A DNA stretch of 64,000 nucleotides from Aurantiacibacter spongiae (lineage in GTDB: Bacteria; Pseudomonadota; Alphaproteobacteria; Sphingomonadales; Sphingomonadaceae), in assembly GCF_003815535.1 (NCBI RefSeq), contig NZ_RPFZ01000001.1, forward strand, positions 310,001-374,000, given 5' to 3'. This document shows positions 44,142 to 52,594 of this stretch, one piece after another (position 1 is the stretch's first letter; each line of letters begins with the position of its first letter). The position numbers were made by a program, and so were the translations under genes. A model generated the notes under the pieces. That model did no database searches and had not been told where the DNA came from. It saw only the letters and a program-made list of their open reading frames with translations.

Positions 44142-45228
44142 CGCGGCTTCGACTCGCGAGCTCGAAACGGCGGTTCGCCAACTGGCTCCAGCCTCGGATT
44201 GCTCCTGCGGTTCGCTGGCAGAGGAGGTTTCGCTGTTGGCCGAACGCGGCTGGCTTCGCGCCTGCTTGCCCCAGCGGTGGGGCGGCGAAGGCTGGGGCTG
44301 CGGACCAGCCGGAACGCGCGATGCTTTCGATGCATTGCGCGCGCTCGGCCGGGCTAACCTGTCGTTGGCAAGGTTGTTCGAAGGCCACATGAACGCGGTC
44401 AAGCTCATCGCGCTGTATGGCAGCGAGGGCACCGCGAGCAATGCGGCGAAAGCAATCGAAGAAGGCGCGCTTCTTGGCGTGTGGGGTGCCGATGATCCCG
44501 CCGAACCGCTCGACTTCGATCGTCGCGGGGACGAGGTGGCGTTAACTGGAGCCAAGCGCTTCGCCTCCGGCCTTGGGCTCGTCGGGCAGGCAATGGTCAC
44601 TGTCGCGACGGCGGAAGGCCAGCAGTTGCTGCTCGTCCCGGCAAACGAGCCTGAGCGGTGCGATTATTCGGCTTGGTCGATGGGTGGGATGCGTGCCACC
44701 CAATCGGGTCGATACCAGTTCTCAGGGGTCAGCGTCCGCGACGATGCGCTGATTGGCACCCCGGGGGACTACCTGCGCGAACCTCATTTCGAGGGCGGTA
44801 TCTGGCGCTACTGCGCGGCCCATCTCGGCGGCGCCGAAGCGCTGTATCATGCGATGCTGGGGCAACTGACCGACCGCAAGCGTGCCGAGGAGCCGAACCA
44901 GCAGGGCCGTATCGTTGCCAGCGCGATCGCGATAGAATCGGCTCGACTTTGGCTGCTGCGTGCTGCCGATGAGGTCGAAGCGGACGGAGCTGCGGGCCAC
45001 AAGGCTGCGTTATCCTTACTCGCACGTGAGGTGACCGAGGATGCGTGCCGACTGGTGATTGAGAATGCCGAGCGCGCGCTCGGCATGGCGGCACATGTCG
45101 AAGGCTCGTTCGTTTACCGCATGATGGGGGACCTGCGTTTGTTCCTATGCCAGGCCGTACCCGACGCGAAACGCGCCAGAGCGGCCGAGACATTGGCAGT
45201 GATGGCCGCACGCGCCGAGCAGCTATGA
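44134..45228 (+). CDS. Acyl-CoA dehydrogenase-like protein
   Basis: The 364-residue protein has LAERGWLRACLPQRWGGEGWG, LGVWGADDP (flavin-binding region), LTGAKRFASGLGLV and a C-terminal four-helix domain with LAREVTEDACRLVIENAERALGM. The family usually oxidises acyl-CoA with FAD, but members in this gene order act on unknown substrates. The ATG overlaps the glycosyltransferase stop. Confidence 0.8.
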   Translation: MPDAASTRELETAVRQLAPASDCSCGSLAEEVSLLAERGWLRACLPQRWGGEGWGCGPAGTRDAFDALRALGRANLSLARLFEGHMNAVKLIALYGSEGTASNAAKAIEEGALLGVWGADDPAEPLDFDRRGDEVALTGAKRFASGLGLVGQAMVTVATAEGQQLLLVPANEPERCDYSAWSMGGMRATQSGRYQFSGVSVRDDALIGTPGDYLREPHFEGGIWRYCAAHLGGAEALYHAMLGQLTDRKRAEEPNQQGRIVASAIAIESARLWLLRAADEVEADGAAGHKAALSLLAREVTEDACRLVIENAERALGMAAHVEGSFVYRMMGDLRLFLCQAVPDAKRARAAETLAVMAARAEQL

Positions 45229-45956
45229 GCGTTCCCACTCTGCCCGAAGGCTCGGTTCTACGTGCCGCCCGGTCAGTCCGGCGCGTGTCTCTCGAAGTGC
45301 TGGCTCCGCCGGGCCGCTTGCTGATCATCGCCCCTCATCCGGACGACGAGACACTGGGCTGCGGCATGGCGCTGGCTGCAGCGGTCGCCGAGGGGCGTGA
45401 GGTCGCCATCCTGTTGCTGACCGACGGCGAAGGCTCGCACCCCAATTCGCGCAAATTCGACACTGCGCGACGCGTTGCGGTGCGAGCGGCCGAGTTCGAC
45501 AACGCGCTGACGGCGCTCGCTCCCGACAAATCGATTCCCGTGGTCCGTGCGCATCTACCCGATGGCAAGACGACGGACGAAAGCGCCCCGCAGGTCGTCG
45601 ATCGCCTTCTGGACCACCCCTGCGTTGCGAATGCGACCTCGATCTGGTCGACATGGCTTGGGGATCCGCATTGCGATCACCGGACTGCTGGCATCGTGGC
45701 GCGGATGCTCTCCGACCTAACGGGCGCTGCGCTCTGGAGCTTCGCGGTGTGGGGGCGCTTCGGCGAGCGTCCCGTGCCGGACCGCTTGAGCCTGTTCTTC
45801 GATAGCCGGTTTCACCGTGCGAAGTGCGACGCGATGGACGCCTATGCCTCCCAAATGACCGACCTGATCGACGACGATTCGGCAGGCTTTACTATGCCGC
45901 CCGCATTGTTCGAACACTTCGCGAGCCATCCCGAGGTCTTCCTCCATGAAAGATGA
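45225..45956 (+). CDS. PIG-L (LmbE-like) deacetylase
   Basis: The 243-residue protein has the zinc site LLIIAPHPDDETLGCGMALA and a later WGDPHCDHRTAG. These are the AHPDDE and H-x-x-H motifs of N-acetylglucosaminyl deacetylases. It removes N-acetyl groups from sugars, here presumably the product of the nearby glycosyltransferase. Overlaps on both sides mark one operon. Confidence 0.9.
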   Translation: MSVPTLPEGSVLRAARSVRRVSLEVLAPPGRLLIIAPHPDDETLGCGMALAAAVAEGREVAILLLTDGEGSHPNSRKFDTARRVAVRAAEFDNALTALAPDKSIPVVRAHLPDGKTTDESAPQVVDRLLDHPCVANATSIWSTWLGDPHCDHRTAGIVARMLSDLTGAALWSFAVWGRFGERPVPDRLSLFFDSRFHRAKCDAMDAYASQMTDLIDDDSAGFTMPPALFEHFASHPEVFLHER

Positions 45957-46560
45957 CCCGTCGGACCGGCGGGAGACGTTCGATGCGCTCTTCGCGGCCG
46001 ACCCCGACCCATGGGGCTTCGAGAGCAAGGCGTACGAGGCGGCCAAACGGCGTGCGACACTGACGATGCTTTTTCCCAACCGATTCGAGCGTGCGTTGGA
46101 GGTCGGATGCGCAAATGGCGTGCTGACGGCGGAACTGGCGAGCGTGTGCGACGCTGTTTTGGGCATCGACGTCTCGTCTGCCGCTCTGCGGCTGGCAGAA
46201 TCGCGCCTCGCCGATCTCAACCACGTCTCGCTCGTCCGAGCCGAAGTTCCCCGGGAATGGCCGGAAGGGACCTTCGACCTGATCGTATTCTCCGAGATCC
46301 TCTACTTTCTCTCGCGCAACGAGATTGCGCGGGTCGCGGACCTTGCTTGGCAAAGTCTTTCCCAAGATGGCGTCTGCCTGCTGGTCAACTGGACCGGACC
46401 GAACGACCTTCCGATGGATGGACAGAGTGCTCGCCTTATCTTCGCGGAGGCAGTGCCATGGCTCAGCGCGGCAAGCGAAGTTCGGGCCGAATATCGCATC
46501 GACCGCCTGCACAAGCCTTTCGCTCGGGAAGAGGCTGCTCCGGAGCGTCCGAAGGATTAG
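45946..46560 (+). CDS. NodS-like SAM-dependent methyltransferase
   Basis: The 204-residue protein has FDALFAADPDPWGFES, the SAM-binding ALEVGCANGVLTAEL, VLGIDVSSAALRLAE and FDLIVFSEILYFLS. The PDPWGF opening is typical of NodS-type N-methyltransferases. Following a deacetylase, N-methylation of the freed amine is the natural inference. It is the last gene of the operon. Confidence 0.88.
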   Translation: MKDDPSDRRETFDALFAADPDPWGFESKAYEAAKRRATLTMLFPNRFERALEVGCANGVLTAELASVCDAVLGIDVSSAALRLAESRLADLNHVSLVRAEVPREWPEGTFDLIVFSEILYFLSRNEIARVADLAWQSLSQDGVCLLVNWTGPNDLPMDGQSARLIFAEAVPWLSAASEVRAEYRIDRLHKPFAREEAAPERPKD

Positions 46561-46796
46561 TGCGAGCTACTGCCGGCCGCGACGGGGGCGTTTGCTGAGG
46601 CAGCTTTGGTCGGTGGCCCAAGGATAGGCCGACAGTCTCCTTTCGGCCCACCTACCGCCTTAGAAAGTTTGTCCGACTAACTTTCGCCAGAAATGGAAAA
46701 CTGGACTCGGAATCAGGAATCGTGCGGGATCGACCGCCCGGGCAAGCGAGCGGTTACTGTCTGCAGTTAGGCCTGCTCCTTGCGGGCTGAGATAGC

Positions 46797-47387
46797 TTGC
46801 CCCCCCCCCAAAAGGCTCAAGGAAATCAAAGCATATTTGGTTTGAGTGACTACCCCGACGCAATCATTCGCGGAGCCGCGCTTGGCCTCATTACGCTCGT
46901 CTGGGTCATTCTTGTCGTGCGTGTTATCGGACTGCGCACATTCTCGAAGATGACTTCCATCGATTTCGTCATTACGCTCGCGACCGGTTCGCTGCTCGCT
47001 TCAGCAGCAACCGTTACCGAATGGACGGCGCTGATTCAGGCATTGAGCGCTATTCTTGCGTTACTGATAGCGCAGTTGATATTGGCGCGGCTACGCCGCG
47101 GATCGCGGGCGTTCCAGCTTATGATTGAGAACGATCCGATCATGCTGATGCATAACGGTAAGATACTGGAAGGCGCGCTTGCTCAGACGCGTGTGAGCGA
47201 AAGCGATGTCCTCTATAAACCCCGCCTGCAAGGTATTCATGACCTATCCGATGTTCGCTCGATCGTCTTGGAAAGCACCGGTGATATCTCGATCATATCG
47301 GGGGAGACCGGACCGACAGAAGAAGTCCTGAAAGAGGTCGACTGCTGCTACGGTCCAGAGAAACACCATACCACCCGGCAGAAGTGA
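46797..47387 (+). CDS. YetF/DUF421 membrane protein, start uncertain
   Basis: The protein has three N-terminal membrane segments (GAALGLITLVWVILVVRVIG, ending at LIQALSAILALLIAQLIL), then a soluble domain with NDPIMLMHNGKIL and SESDVLYKPRLQGI, matching DUF421. The frame opens at a TTG directly before a C10 run. A later TTG about 40 bases downstream (LSDYPDAIIRG) fits the family N-terminus better. The role is unknown; related proteins affect sporulation membranes. Confidence 0.7.
   Translation: MPPPQKAQGNQSIFGLSDYPDAIIRGAALGLITLVWVILVVRVIGLRTFSKMTSIDFVITLATGSLLASAATVTEWTALIQALSAILALLIAQLILARLRRGSRAFQLMIENDPIMLMHNGKILEGALAQTRVSESDVLYKPRLQGIHDLSDVRSIVLESTGDISIISGETGPTEEVLKEVDCCYGPEKHHTTRQK
46800..46809. 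repeat. Run of ten C residues at the YetF gene start
   Basis: The poly-C tract lies in or just before the start of the YetF frame. Length changes would shift an upstream start into or out of frame. Homopolymers of this length are also prone to sequencing error. Confidence 0.85.
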
Positions 47388-47814
47388 CCTCACGCTACGG
47401 TAGTCTGGGTCGACGCTGGCCGCGTTATCGATCTAACCGATTCCGCGTTGGCTGAACGTATGAGTCGTTAGGTGAAGTGCAGCTCTGGAGTTTGGCGAAC
47501 CCAATAAACGGACTGTCCGCTACCGGCCCAACACCTGCCATTCCGGCGCTCTTCCACAACAAATTACCGGTCGAGTGTAGGTATATCGAACCTGCTCTTG
47601 GTCGTGTCACCGTCCATTGCGCCGCTCGCAACGGCGGCTTCGCGCCCTAGTTTTGGTTAAGAGATGATCATCGAACGAGCTTTCTGATGCGGACGTCGCG
47701 ACAGATAATTGTCGATCGATAAGGATTGAAAGAACCAGCCCTACTTCAGAACCCCCGCTTATCTCCTGTCATCAGGTTACCCGCGCACTGTAGCGTGTAG
47801 GTCATTTTCCAAGG
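47388..47814. other. Intergenic stretch without a recognisable gene
   Basis: About 430 bases between the YetF gene and the CPBP operon hold no convincing frame on either strand. Codon-like patches (for example near 47500-47640) are interrupted in all frames, and could be a decayed gene. Confidence 0.5.
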
Positions 47815-47875
47815 AGGAAAGTTTTGACTTGCCTCGAAGGAAAGTCGCATCTAGTCATTTCCCTTCGAGGAAAGT
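47815..47875 (+). promoter_or_regulatory. Repeat-rich control region of the CPBP operon
   Basis: AGGAAAGT occurs three times (47815-47822, 47838-47845, 47868-47875). CCTCGAAGG (47832-47840) and CCTTCGAGG (47862-47870) form a perfect 9-bp inverted repeat around a TTGACT box (47824-47829) and its downstream region. The arrangement suggests an operator, possibly for the HTH regulator encoded third in this operon. Confidence 0.6.
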
Positions 47876-47887
47876 GAGGGTTTGGCA

Positions 47888-48715
47888 ATGGTGTTGGTAG
47901 ACAGTTTGGTCCTTCTGGTCGTGCTGTGCGGGCTCGCGTGGATGTCTTGGCGCGATTCGCGCGACTACGCAGCTTTCAAGAAGTTTGATTCCAGCGCGGA
48001 CCGGGTTCGCTTCTACCGCCGATGGACTGTCGTTCCGATGGCGCTTTTCGGTGTCGGCGGGTTAGCCGTGCTGCTGACCTTCGGAAGACTGGACTCACTA
48101 TACTCAGTGCCCGTTGAATTCGCGCCATTGATCGCTCCCTTCGAGGCAGCTTCGGAACCCGAAGGTTCCAGCTTTGAAACGGTGCTCGGAATGGCAATTG
48201 GCTTGCTTCTAGGCCTTACCATCACGGCCGTGGTCTGGCGTCGGCGGTTGAAGAAGATGTCACAACCGGTGGTCGGCGACATTGAAGCTCTTCTGCCGCG
48301 CAACGGAAAGGAGGTGGCATGCTGCATCCCTCTGGCTTTGAATGCCGGCATCAGCGAGGAAATCTTCTATCGCGTCGCTCTCCCGCTGTTGGTGCTGGAA
48401 GCTACCGGATCAATATCGGCGTCGCTGATGATCTCGATCGCGGCATTCGGATTGGCGCACTGGTATCAGGGTTTGAAGGGTGTTCTCGCGACCAGTGCGA
48501 TGGGTGCGCTCTTCTTCTGGTTCTATCTCTCGAGCGGATCCGTCATCAAGCCGATTGCGATGCACGTGCTCATCGATATGATCGGCTTGGTGATCAGGCC
48601 TTTGGTTTCCCAGTATCTGGCTAGGCGACGTGCAAGTGCAGAGGCGAGTGAGGGGGCCTTGCCAGCAATGCCGGCAGGAGCAGCTACGGTTGTCGAGACG
48701 GAGGCAAGCACATGA
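47888..48715 (+). CDS. CPBP-family intramembrane protease
   Basis: The 275-residue membrane protein has the conserved GISEEIFYRVALPLLVLE (EExxxR), an FGLAHWYQG second motif and MHVLIDMIGL. These are the three motifs of CPBP/Abi glutamic intramembrane proteases. Its N-terminus is a membrane anchor. ATG 47888 is preferred over a TTG six bases earlier. It overlaps the next gene by 4 bases. Members mature bacteriocins or act in stress; the target here is unknown. Confidence 0.85.
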   Translation: MVLVDSLVLLVVLCGLAWMSWRDSRDYAAFKKFDSSADRVRFYRRWTVVPMALFGVGGLAVLLTFGRLDSLYSVPVEFAPLIAPFEAASEPEGSSFETVLGMAIGLLLGLTITAVVWRRRLKKMSQPVVGDIEALLPRNGKEVACCIPLALNAGISEEIFYRVALPLLVLEATGSISASLMISIAAFGLAHWYQGLKGVLATSAMGALFFWFYLSSGSVIKPIAMHVLIDMIGLVIRPLVSQYLARRRASAEASEGALPAMPAGAATVVETEAST

Positions 48716-49161
48716 ACAACTCTGAGGACCCACGGGACGCACTGGCAGCTCTCGAGTCCACGAATAATCGTCTGGCGAGACGAATGAGGTGGCCGATCTG
48801 GAGGCATTTTGCCGGTGGATTGCTCATGACGCTGATTGTCGCGGCAGTAGCTCTCCCTCGTGATGTCACAGCCGTGGTCTTCGTGACGGCAATGGTCCTG
48901 ATGTTGTTGATTGTCCGGGACGATAAGAGGCGTCACGGCATGTTCGTGAGCGGATATCAACGAGGCAGGACCGTGTGGATCGTAGCAGCGATCATCGTCC
49001 TGAACCTATCCGCGCTGGTCATCGTCCTCACCCAGTTCGAGGACCCGACCGACGATCCATGGTTCTGGGTGACGTTGTCAACCGTCGCTCTCGGGACATC
49101 GGGACTCAGCTGGATCTGGGAACGGGTGTATCGCGCAGATGTGCGTCAAGGGAGGTTATGA
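48712..49161 (+). CDS. Four-span membrane protein of unknown function
   Basis: The 149-residue product has hydrophobic segments near residues 33-50, 52-66, 88-106 and 119-134, with a short cytoplasmic loop (RDDKRRHGMFVSGYQRG). It sits between a CPBP protease and a regulator, overlapping both, so the three act together. A membrane sensor or protease substrate is a reasonable guess, but is not shown by sequence. Confidence 0.7.
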   Translation: MNNSEDPRDALAALESTNNRLARRMRWPIWRHFAGGLLMTLIVAAVALPRDVTAVVFVTAMVLMLLIVRDDKRRHGMFVSGYQRGRTVWIVAAIIVLNLSALVIVLTQFEDPTDDPWFWVTLSTVALGTSGLSWIWERVYRADVRQGRL

Positions 49162-49475
49162 GCGTGGGTCTCGACGAGATGTTCAACGCTTCCGCGCGCC
49201 TGCAGATCGCAGCAATTCTTCTCCGCGCCGACGAAGCCGAATTCTCGGTCATTCGAGACGTCATCGAGGTGAGTGACTCGGCTCTTTCGAAACATCTCTC
49301 GACACTCTCAGAAGCGGGCTATGTGTCGATCAAGAAAGCGCCGCGGAACGGCCGCCAGCGAACTTGGGCAGCGCTCACGTCGAAGGGCCGACGGGCCTTT
49401 CAGCAGCACGTGAAGGCGCTCCAGGAAATGATCATGGTAGCGGACGAGAAGATCGGTGATACTGCTTCGGACTAG
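49158..49475 (+). CDS. Winged-helix transcriptional regulator
   Basis: The 105-residue protein has LDEMFNASARLQIAAILLRA, the recognition helix SDSALSKHLSTLSEAGYV and the wing IKKAPRNGRQRTWAALTSKG. This is the ArsR/MarR-like winged-helix layout seen in small stand-alone regulators. It is the third gene of the CPBP operon and may control the operator at 47815-47875. An IS copy lies 33 bases after its stop. Confidence 0.85.
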   Translation: MSVGLDEMFNASARLQIAAILLRADEAEFSVIRDVIEVSDSALSKHLSTLSEAGYVSIKKAPRNGRQRTWAALTSKGRRAFQQHVKALQEMIMVADEKIGDTASD

Positions 49476-49507
49476 ATGACGCTGAGGACAACTATGAAGC
49501 TGTCGAA

Positions 49508-50359
49508 CTAGGCTCAGGACCCATTAAACTGCTTGCACTGGAAGCGATGGATTGGTTCAATGGCGGTGTCGAGGAGGCGCTGCGATTGTCTGATCTGTGG
49601 TTATTGAGCGAGGCGCAGATGCGCCGGATTGAGCCGTGGTTTCCCCTGTCGCATGGCATTCCGCGGGTCGATGACCGCCGGATCGTGAGCGGCATCATCT
49701 TCGTGATCTGGAACGGGCTGCGCTGGCGGGATGCGCCTCCCGCCTATGGTCCTCACAAGACGGTCTACAACCTGTTCATCCGCTGGAGCCGCCTGGGCGT
49801 GTTCAACCGCATCTTCGCCGAACTGGCGGCCATGGGCGGGAAGCCGGATCGACTGATGATCGACGCCACCATCTCAAGGCGCACCAGACGGCGGCAAGCC
49901 TGCTAAAAAAGGGGCTCTACTCAGACGTATCGGGCGCACCAAAGGCGGCCTGAACTCAAACCTTCACGCCGTCTGCGATGGCCAAGGCCGCCCGCTTATC
50001 ATGCTGCTCAGCGAAGGGAAGATGAGCGACTACAAGGGCGCTGCGCTAATGGTCGATGCCTTCCCCAAAGGCCAAGGCGTTGCTCGCCGACCGAGGCTAC
50101 GATGCCGACTGGTTCCGCGCCGCTCAGGAGCAGCGCGGCATCGCAGCCTGCATCCCGTCGAAGACCAACCGCAAAGTGCCCATCCCGCACGACACGGTCC
50201 TCTACCGCCAGCGTCACAAGGTCGAGAACATGTTCGGCAAGCTCAAGGACTGGCGCCGCATCCACACCCGCTACGACCGATGCGCCCACACCTTCATGTC
50301 CGCCATCTGCATCGCCGCAACCGTCATCTTCTGGTCGCCGCAATGAGTCCTGAGCCTAG
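49508..50359 (+). mobile_element. IS5-family element (IS427-like) with CTAG target duplication
   Basis: CTAG occurs at 49508-49511 and 50356-50359. Just inside are inverted ends: GCTCAGGACCCAT at the left and, reversed, GCTCAGGACTCAT at the right. The body of about 844 bases carries one transposase with extra frameshifts. It separates a regulator gene from the 3' part of a hydrolase gene. Confidence 0.85.
49547..50346 (+). pseudogene. IS5-family transposase with inactivating indels
   Basis: The first part (LSEAQMRRIEPWFPLSHG, GIIFVIWNGLRWRDAP, DRLMIDAT) ends at about 49872, where a C appears to be missing before HLKAHQTAASLLKK. A run AAAAAAGGGG follows, the usual -1 frameshift site of this group, then RRIGRTKGGLNSNLHAV. 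Near 50073 an extra A in CCCCAAAGG shifts the frame again before ALLADRGYDADWFRAA and MFGKLKDWRRIHTRYDR. Two indels beyond the programmed shift make it non-functional as sequenced. Confidence 0.8.
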
Positions 50360-50712
50360 AGGCCGAATTCGGTACGGCATTCGGATCCATCGACGTTCCG
50401 ATCCTGGTTCTAGCCGGCGCGGAAGACGGTATCTGGCCATCCTGGATCAGCGCCGAGCGGATCAGGCAGAGGCTGGTCGCAGCGGGAAAAAGCGATATTG
50501 TCGAGGTGCGGACGTATCCCGGCGCTGGGCACAGTCTTGTCTCAGTGGGATTTGGTGGTCCCTTCTCGGTGTTCGCCTACAATCCTTCACTCGAAGGCTA
50601 CATGGACTTCGGAGGCACACCGAATGGCAACTGCGATGCTGGCTTCCAAAGCAGCCGGGCCGTCGTCGAATTTCTTGAAGCGGTCGATCGCAGCACTCAA
50701 CAGGGCAGCTAG
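50356..50712 (+). pseudogene. Alpha/beta hydrolase C-terminal remnant
   Basis: The frame begins at the IS edge and reads LEAEFGTAFGSIDVPILVLA, then the Asp of GAEDGIWP and the catalytic His of YPGAGHSLVSVG. This is the end of a dienelactone-hydrolase or BAAT-like fold. The N-terminal half with the nucleophile is absent upstream of the IS, so sequence was lost before or during insertion. Confidence 0.75.
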
Positions 50713-50893
50713 GTCAGCTTTCGGGACTAGGACAACGATACAAAACCGCAGCAATCGGAGTCGTAAGCTGCCGCGCTGTGCCATGTTGGATGCCTCCGCT
50801 ATATGGTGATGCAGAAGGCCTTTCCGCCATTGCTTGCTTACTTTCGGCGACCCGCCTAGGCCCATATTCGAGAAACCAGTCAAGGGGAATGAG

Positions 50894-51136
50894 ATGAAGA
50901 AAACTGTCCTATGTGCCGCGCCGCTATTTCTAGCCATCGGGGCTTGCGACAGCGTTGCCGAGGAACAGCAAGACGTTCAGGAAGAGGCGACCGAAGCCAT
51001 GGGCGAGGTTATCGACGAGCAGTCCGAAGCGCTCGAAGCGCAGGCGGATGCTCTGGAGGACGCAGGCATGGCGGCTGAAGCCGCCGAGACCGAACAGCAG
51101 GCCGAACAGCTCGAGGATCAGGCTGACACGATGTAA
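50894..51136 (+). CDS. Small acidic lipoprotein
   Basis: The 80-residue protein has a signal with lipobox (LFLAIGAC) followed by an acidic Glu/Ala-rich helix (EEQQDVQEEATEAMGEV, EALEAQADALEDAGMAAEAA). GGGGAATGAG provides a good ribosome site before ATG 50894. The form recalls entericidin-type or stress lipoproteins. A strong terminator follows. Confidence 0.75.
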   Translation: MKKTVLCAAPLFLAIGACDSVAEEQQDVQEEATEAMGEVIDEQSEALEAQADALEDAGMAAEAAETEQQAEQLEDQADTM

Positions 51137-51167
51137 TTCGCTGGGTTTGACAAACTGGCAGGTAAGG

Positions 51168-51196
51168 AAAGGCCCGCCATTGAATGGCGGGCCTTT
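51168..51196 (+). terminator. Rho-independent terminator
   Basis: GGCCCGCCAT and ATGGCGGGCC form a 10-bp stem with loop TGA, flanked by AAA before and TTT after. It follows the lipoprotein gene by about 30 bases and could also serve the converging DUF3618 operon. Confidence 0.92.
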
Positions 51197-51290
51197 CTAT
51201 ATCAATCCCAAATAGACGCAGCCAGTAACGAACGATTCAAGGCTTGCCGTCCGGGGCTAACATCGCAGCGCCCAGCGCAAGGACGAAAGA

Positions 51291-52145
51291 TTATCCTGCC
51301 GAAGGCGAAGCGCTTGTCGACTTTTCTTCCGCCGCCATCTTATTCTCGGCCTTCGATACCACTTCATCCTTTTTAGCGCGCGCCTTCTCGGCGAGGTGCT
51401 CGGCGTGCCCTTCGGCCTTGTCGAGCGCCTTCGCTCCGAGGGATCCCAGTTGCTCTTCCTCGGTCCGCGTCGCGGGAATAGCGGCACCAGCAATTGCTCC
51501 GACCAACGCAGCCGCCAAACCACCCAGAATAGGATTATCGTAGTATGCGCCCTGAACCTTCTCTGTAGCTCGGTCGCCTTGCTCGCGCGACTTGCGGCCC
51601 AAAGAACTCGCTTGCTGCACGAGATGATCGCGCCGTTGTCGCATCTGCTCGGTCGCGTCGTCGAGCCGCTTCCGGAAGCCGCTTTCCTCCTCGTCGTGAC
51701 CGCGCTCGATCATAAGGTAGCTTGCTCGCGCATCGTCGCGTCGCCGGCGGTAGCTGAGGTCGTCCTCGTCGGCGCGCGGTTCGATGCGAGCCATATGATC
51801 GACATAACCGCGGTGGTGAAGATGCTCAGGGCCATCGATCCAGCTGTCGCCTGTCATCGCATCGTCGTCCGAGGACTTGAAGGTCGAAAGTTTGGCATCG
51901 CTGTCACTTATGAGCCAGATGCCACCGGCAGCGATCAGCCCCAAAGCTATCGGGTTGCGGCGCGCACCGTCAAGGATCGCGCGAGCATCGACATCGTTCT
52001 CTTCCGCCTTATCGAGCAAGGCGTTGAGAAGGCTGCGGGGGGTAAACTGCTCGCCGATCGTGTCGACGGTTCGGCTCATCTCGCGCTGGGTCTGGCGGAT
52101 TTCCCGTTCGATCTCGTCCGGATCGCGGGTGTCGGTATCGGTCAT
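51291..52145 (-). CDS. DUF3618 membrane-associated protein
   Basis: The 284-residue protein begins with DPDEIEREIRQTQREMSRTVD, the DUF3618 signature. It has hydrophobic segments GLIAAGGIWLI and ILGGLAAALVGAIAGAAIPA, and Ala/Glu/Lys-rich tails. The family is found with holin-like and coiled-coil partners in envelope-stress operons. Its start overlaps the stop of the holin-like gene. Confidence 0.82.
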   Translation of the reverse strand: MTDTDTRDPDEIEREIRQTQREMSRTVDTIGEQFTPRSLLNALLDKAEENDVDARAILDGARRNPIALGLIAAGGIWLISDSDAKLSTFKSSDDDAMTGDSWIDGPEHLHHRGYVDHMARIEPRADEDDLSYRRRRDDARASYLMIERGHDEEESGFRKRLDDATEQMRQRRDHLVQQASSLGRKSREQGDRATEKVQGAYYDNPILGGLAAALVGAIAGAAIPATRTEEEQLGSLGAKALDKAEGHAEHLAEKARAKKDEVVSKAENKMAAEEKSTSASPSAG

Positions 52146-52594
52146 TAGCGTGCTCCAGGTCCGGTGAGGTTGCCGGTCGCCGCGTCGGGCGTGCGCTCGG
52201 CGGTCTCTATCGTGCGTTGCGGGGATAGGTTGGTTGCGGCGAGCTTCTTGCGCGCCCCCATGAAGAGGATGCCAGCGATGATGAGCGTGATGACGCCGAC
52301 GATAAGGGTGCCAAGACCCAGATCGTCGATCGCATCACCCAGGAGATAAGCGAGCCCCATCAGCAGCACGCCCAGACCCGCGATGCCGACCACCGCGGCG
52401 CCGAGGCTGGCCGCGATCGCCTGCTTGATGTCGTTGACCGCCTCGCGCATTTCAGCCTGCACAAGATTCAACTGTTCCTGGGCGAGATGGGCGCCCTGGT
52501 GGGTCAGTTTGCCGAGCAAATCGACAACGTTCTCGTTCGAGGTGTCATTGCGGGCTTGACCGCTGATGTCGGTCGTATGCGGATCGCGGTTCAT
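52145..52594 (-). CDS. Phage holin-3-6 family (DUF1469) membrane protein
   Basis: The 149-residue product has LGKLTHQGAHLAQEQLNLVQ and two membrane spans (IAASLGAAVVGIAGLGVLLMG and GTLIVGVITLIIAGILFMGA), as in YqjE/DUF1469 proteins. The name holin is historical; chromosomal copies are not lysis genes. It is coupled to DUF3618 and the upstream gene. Confidence 0.85.
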   Translation of the reverse strand: MNRDPHTTDISGQARNDTSNENVVDLLGKLTHQGAHLAQEQLNLVQAEMREAVNDIKQAIAASLGAAVVGIAGLGVLLMGLAYLLGDAIDDLGLGTLIVGVITLIIAGILFMGARKKLAATNLSPQRTIETAERTPDAATGNLTGPGAR

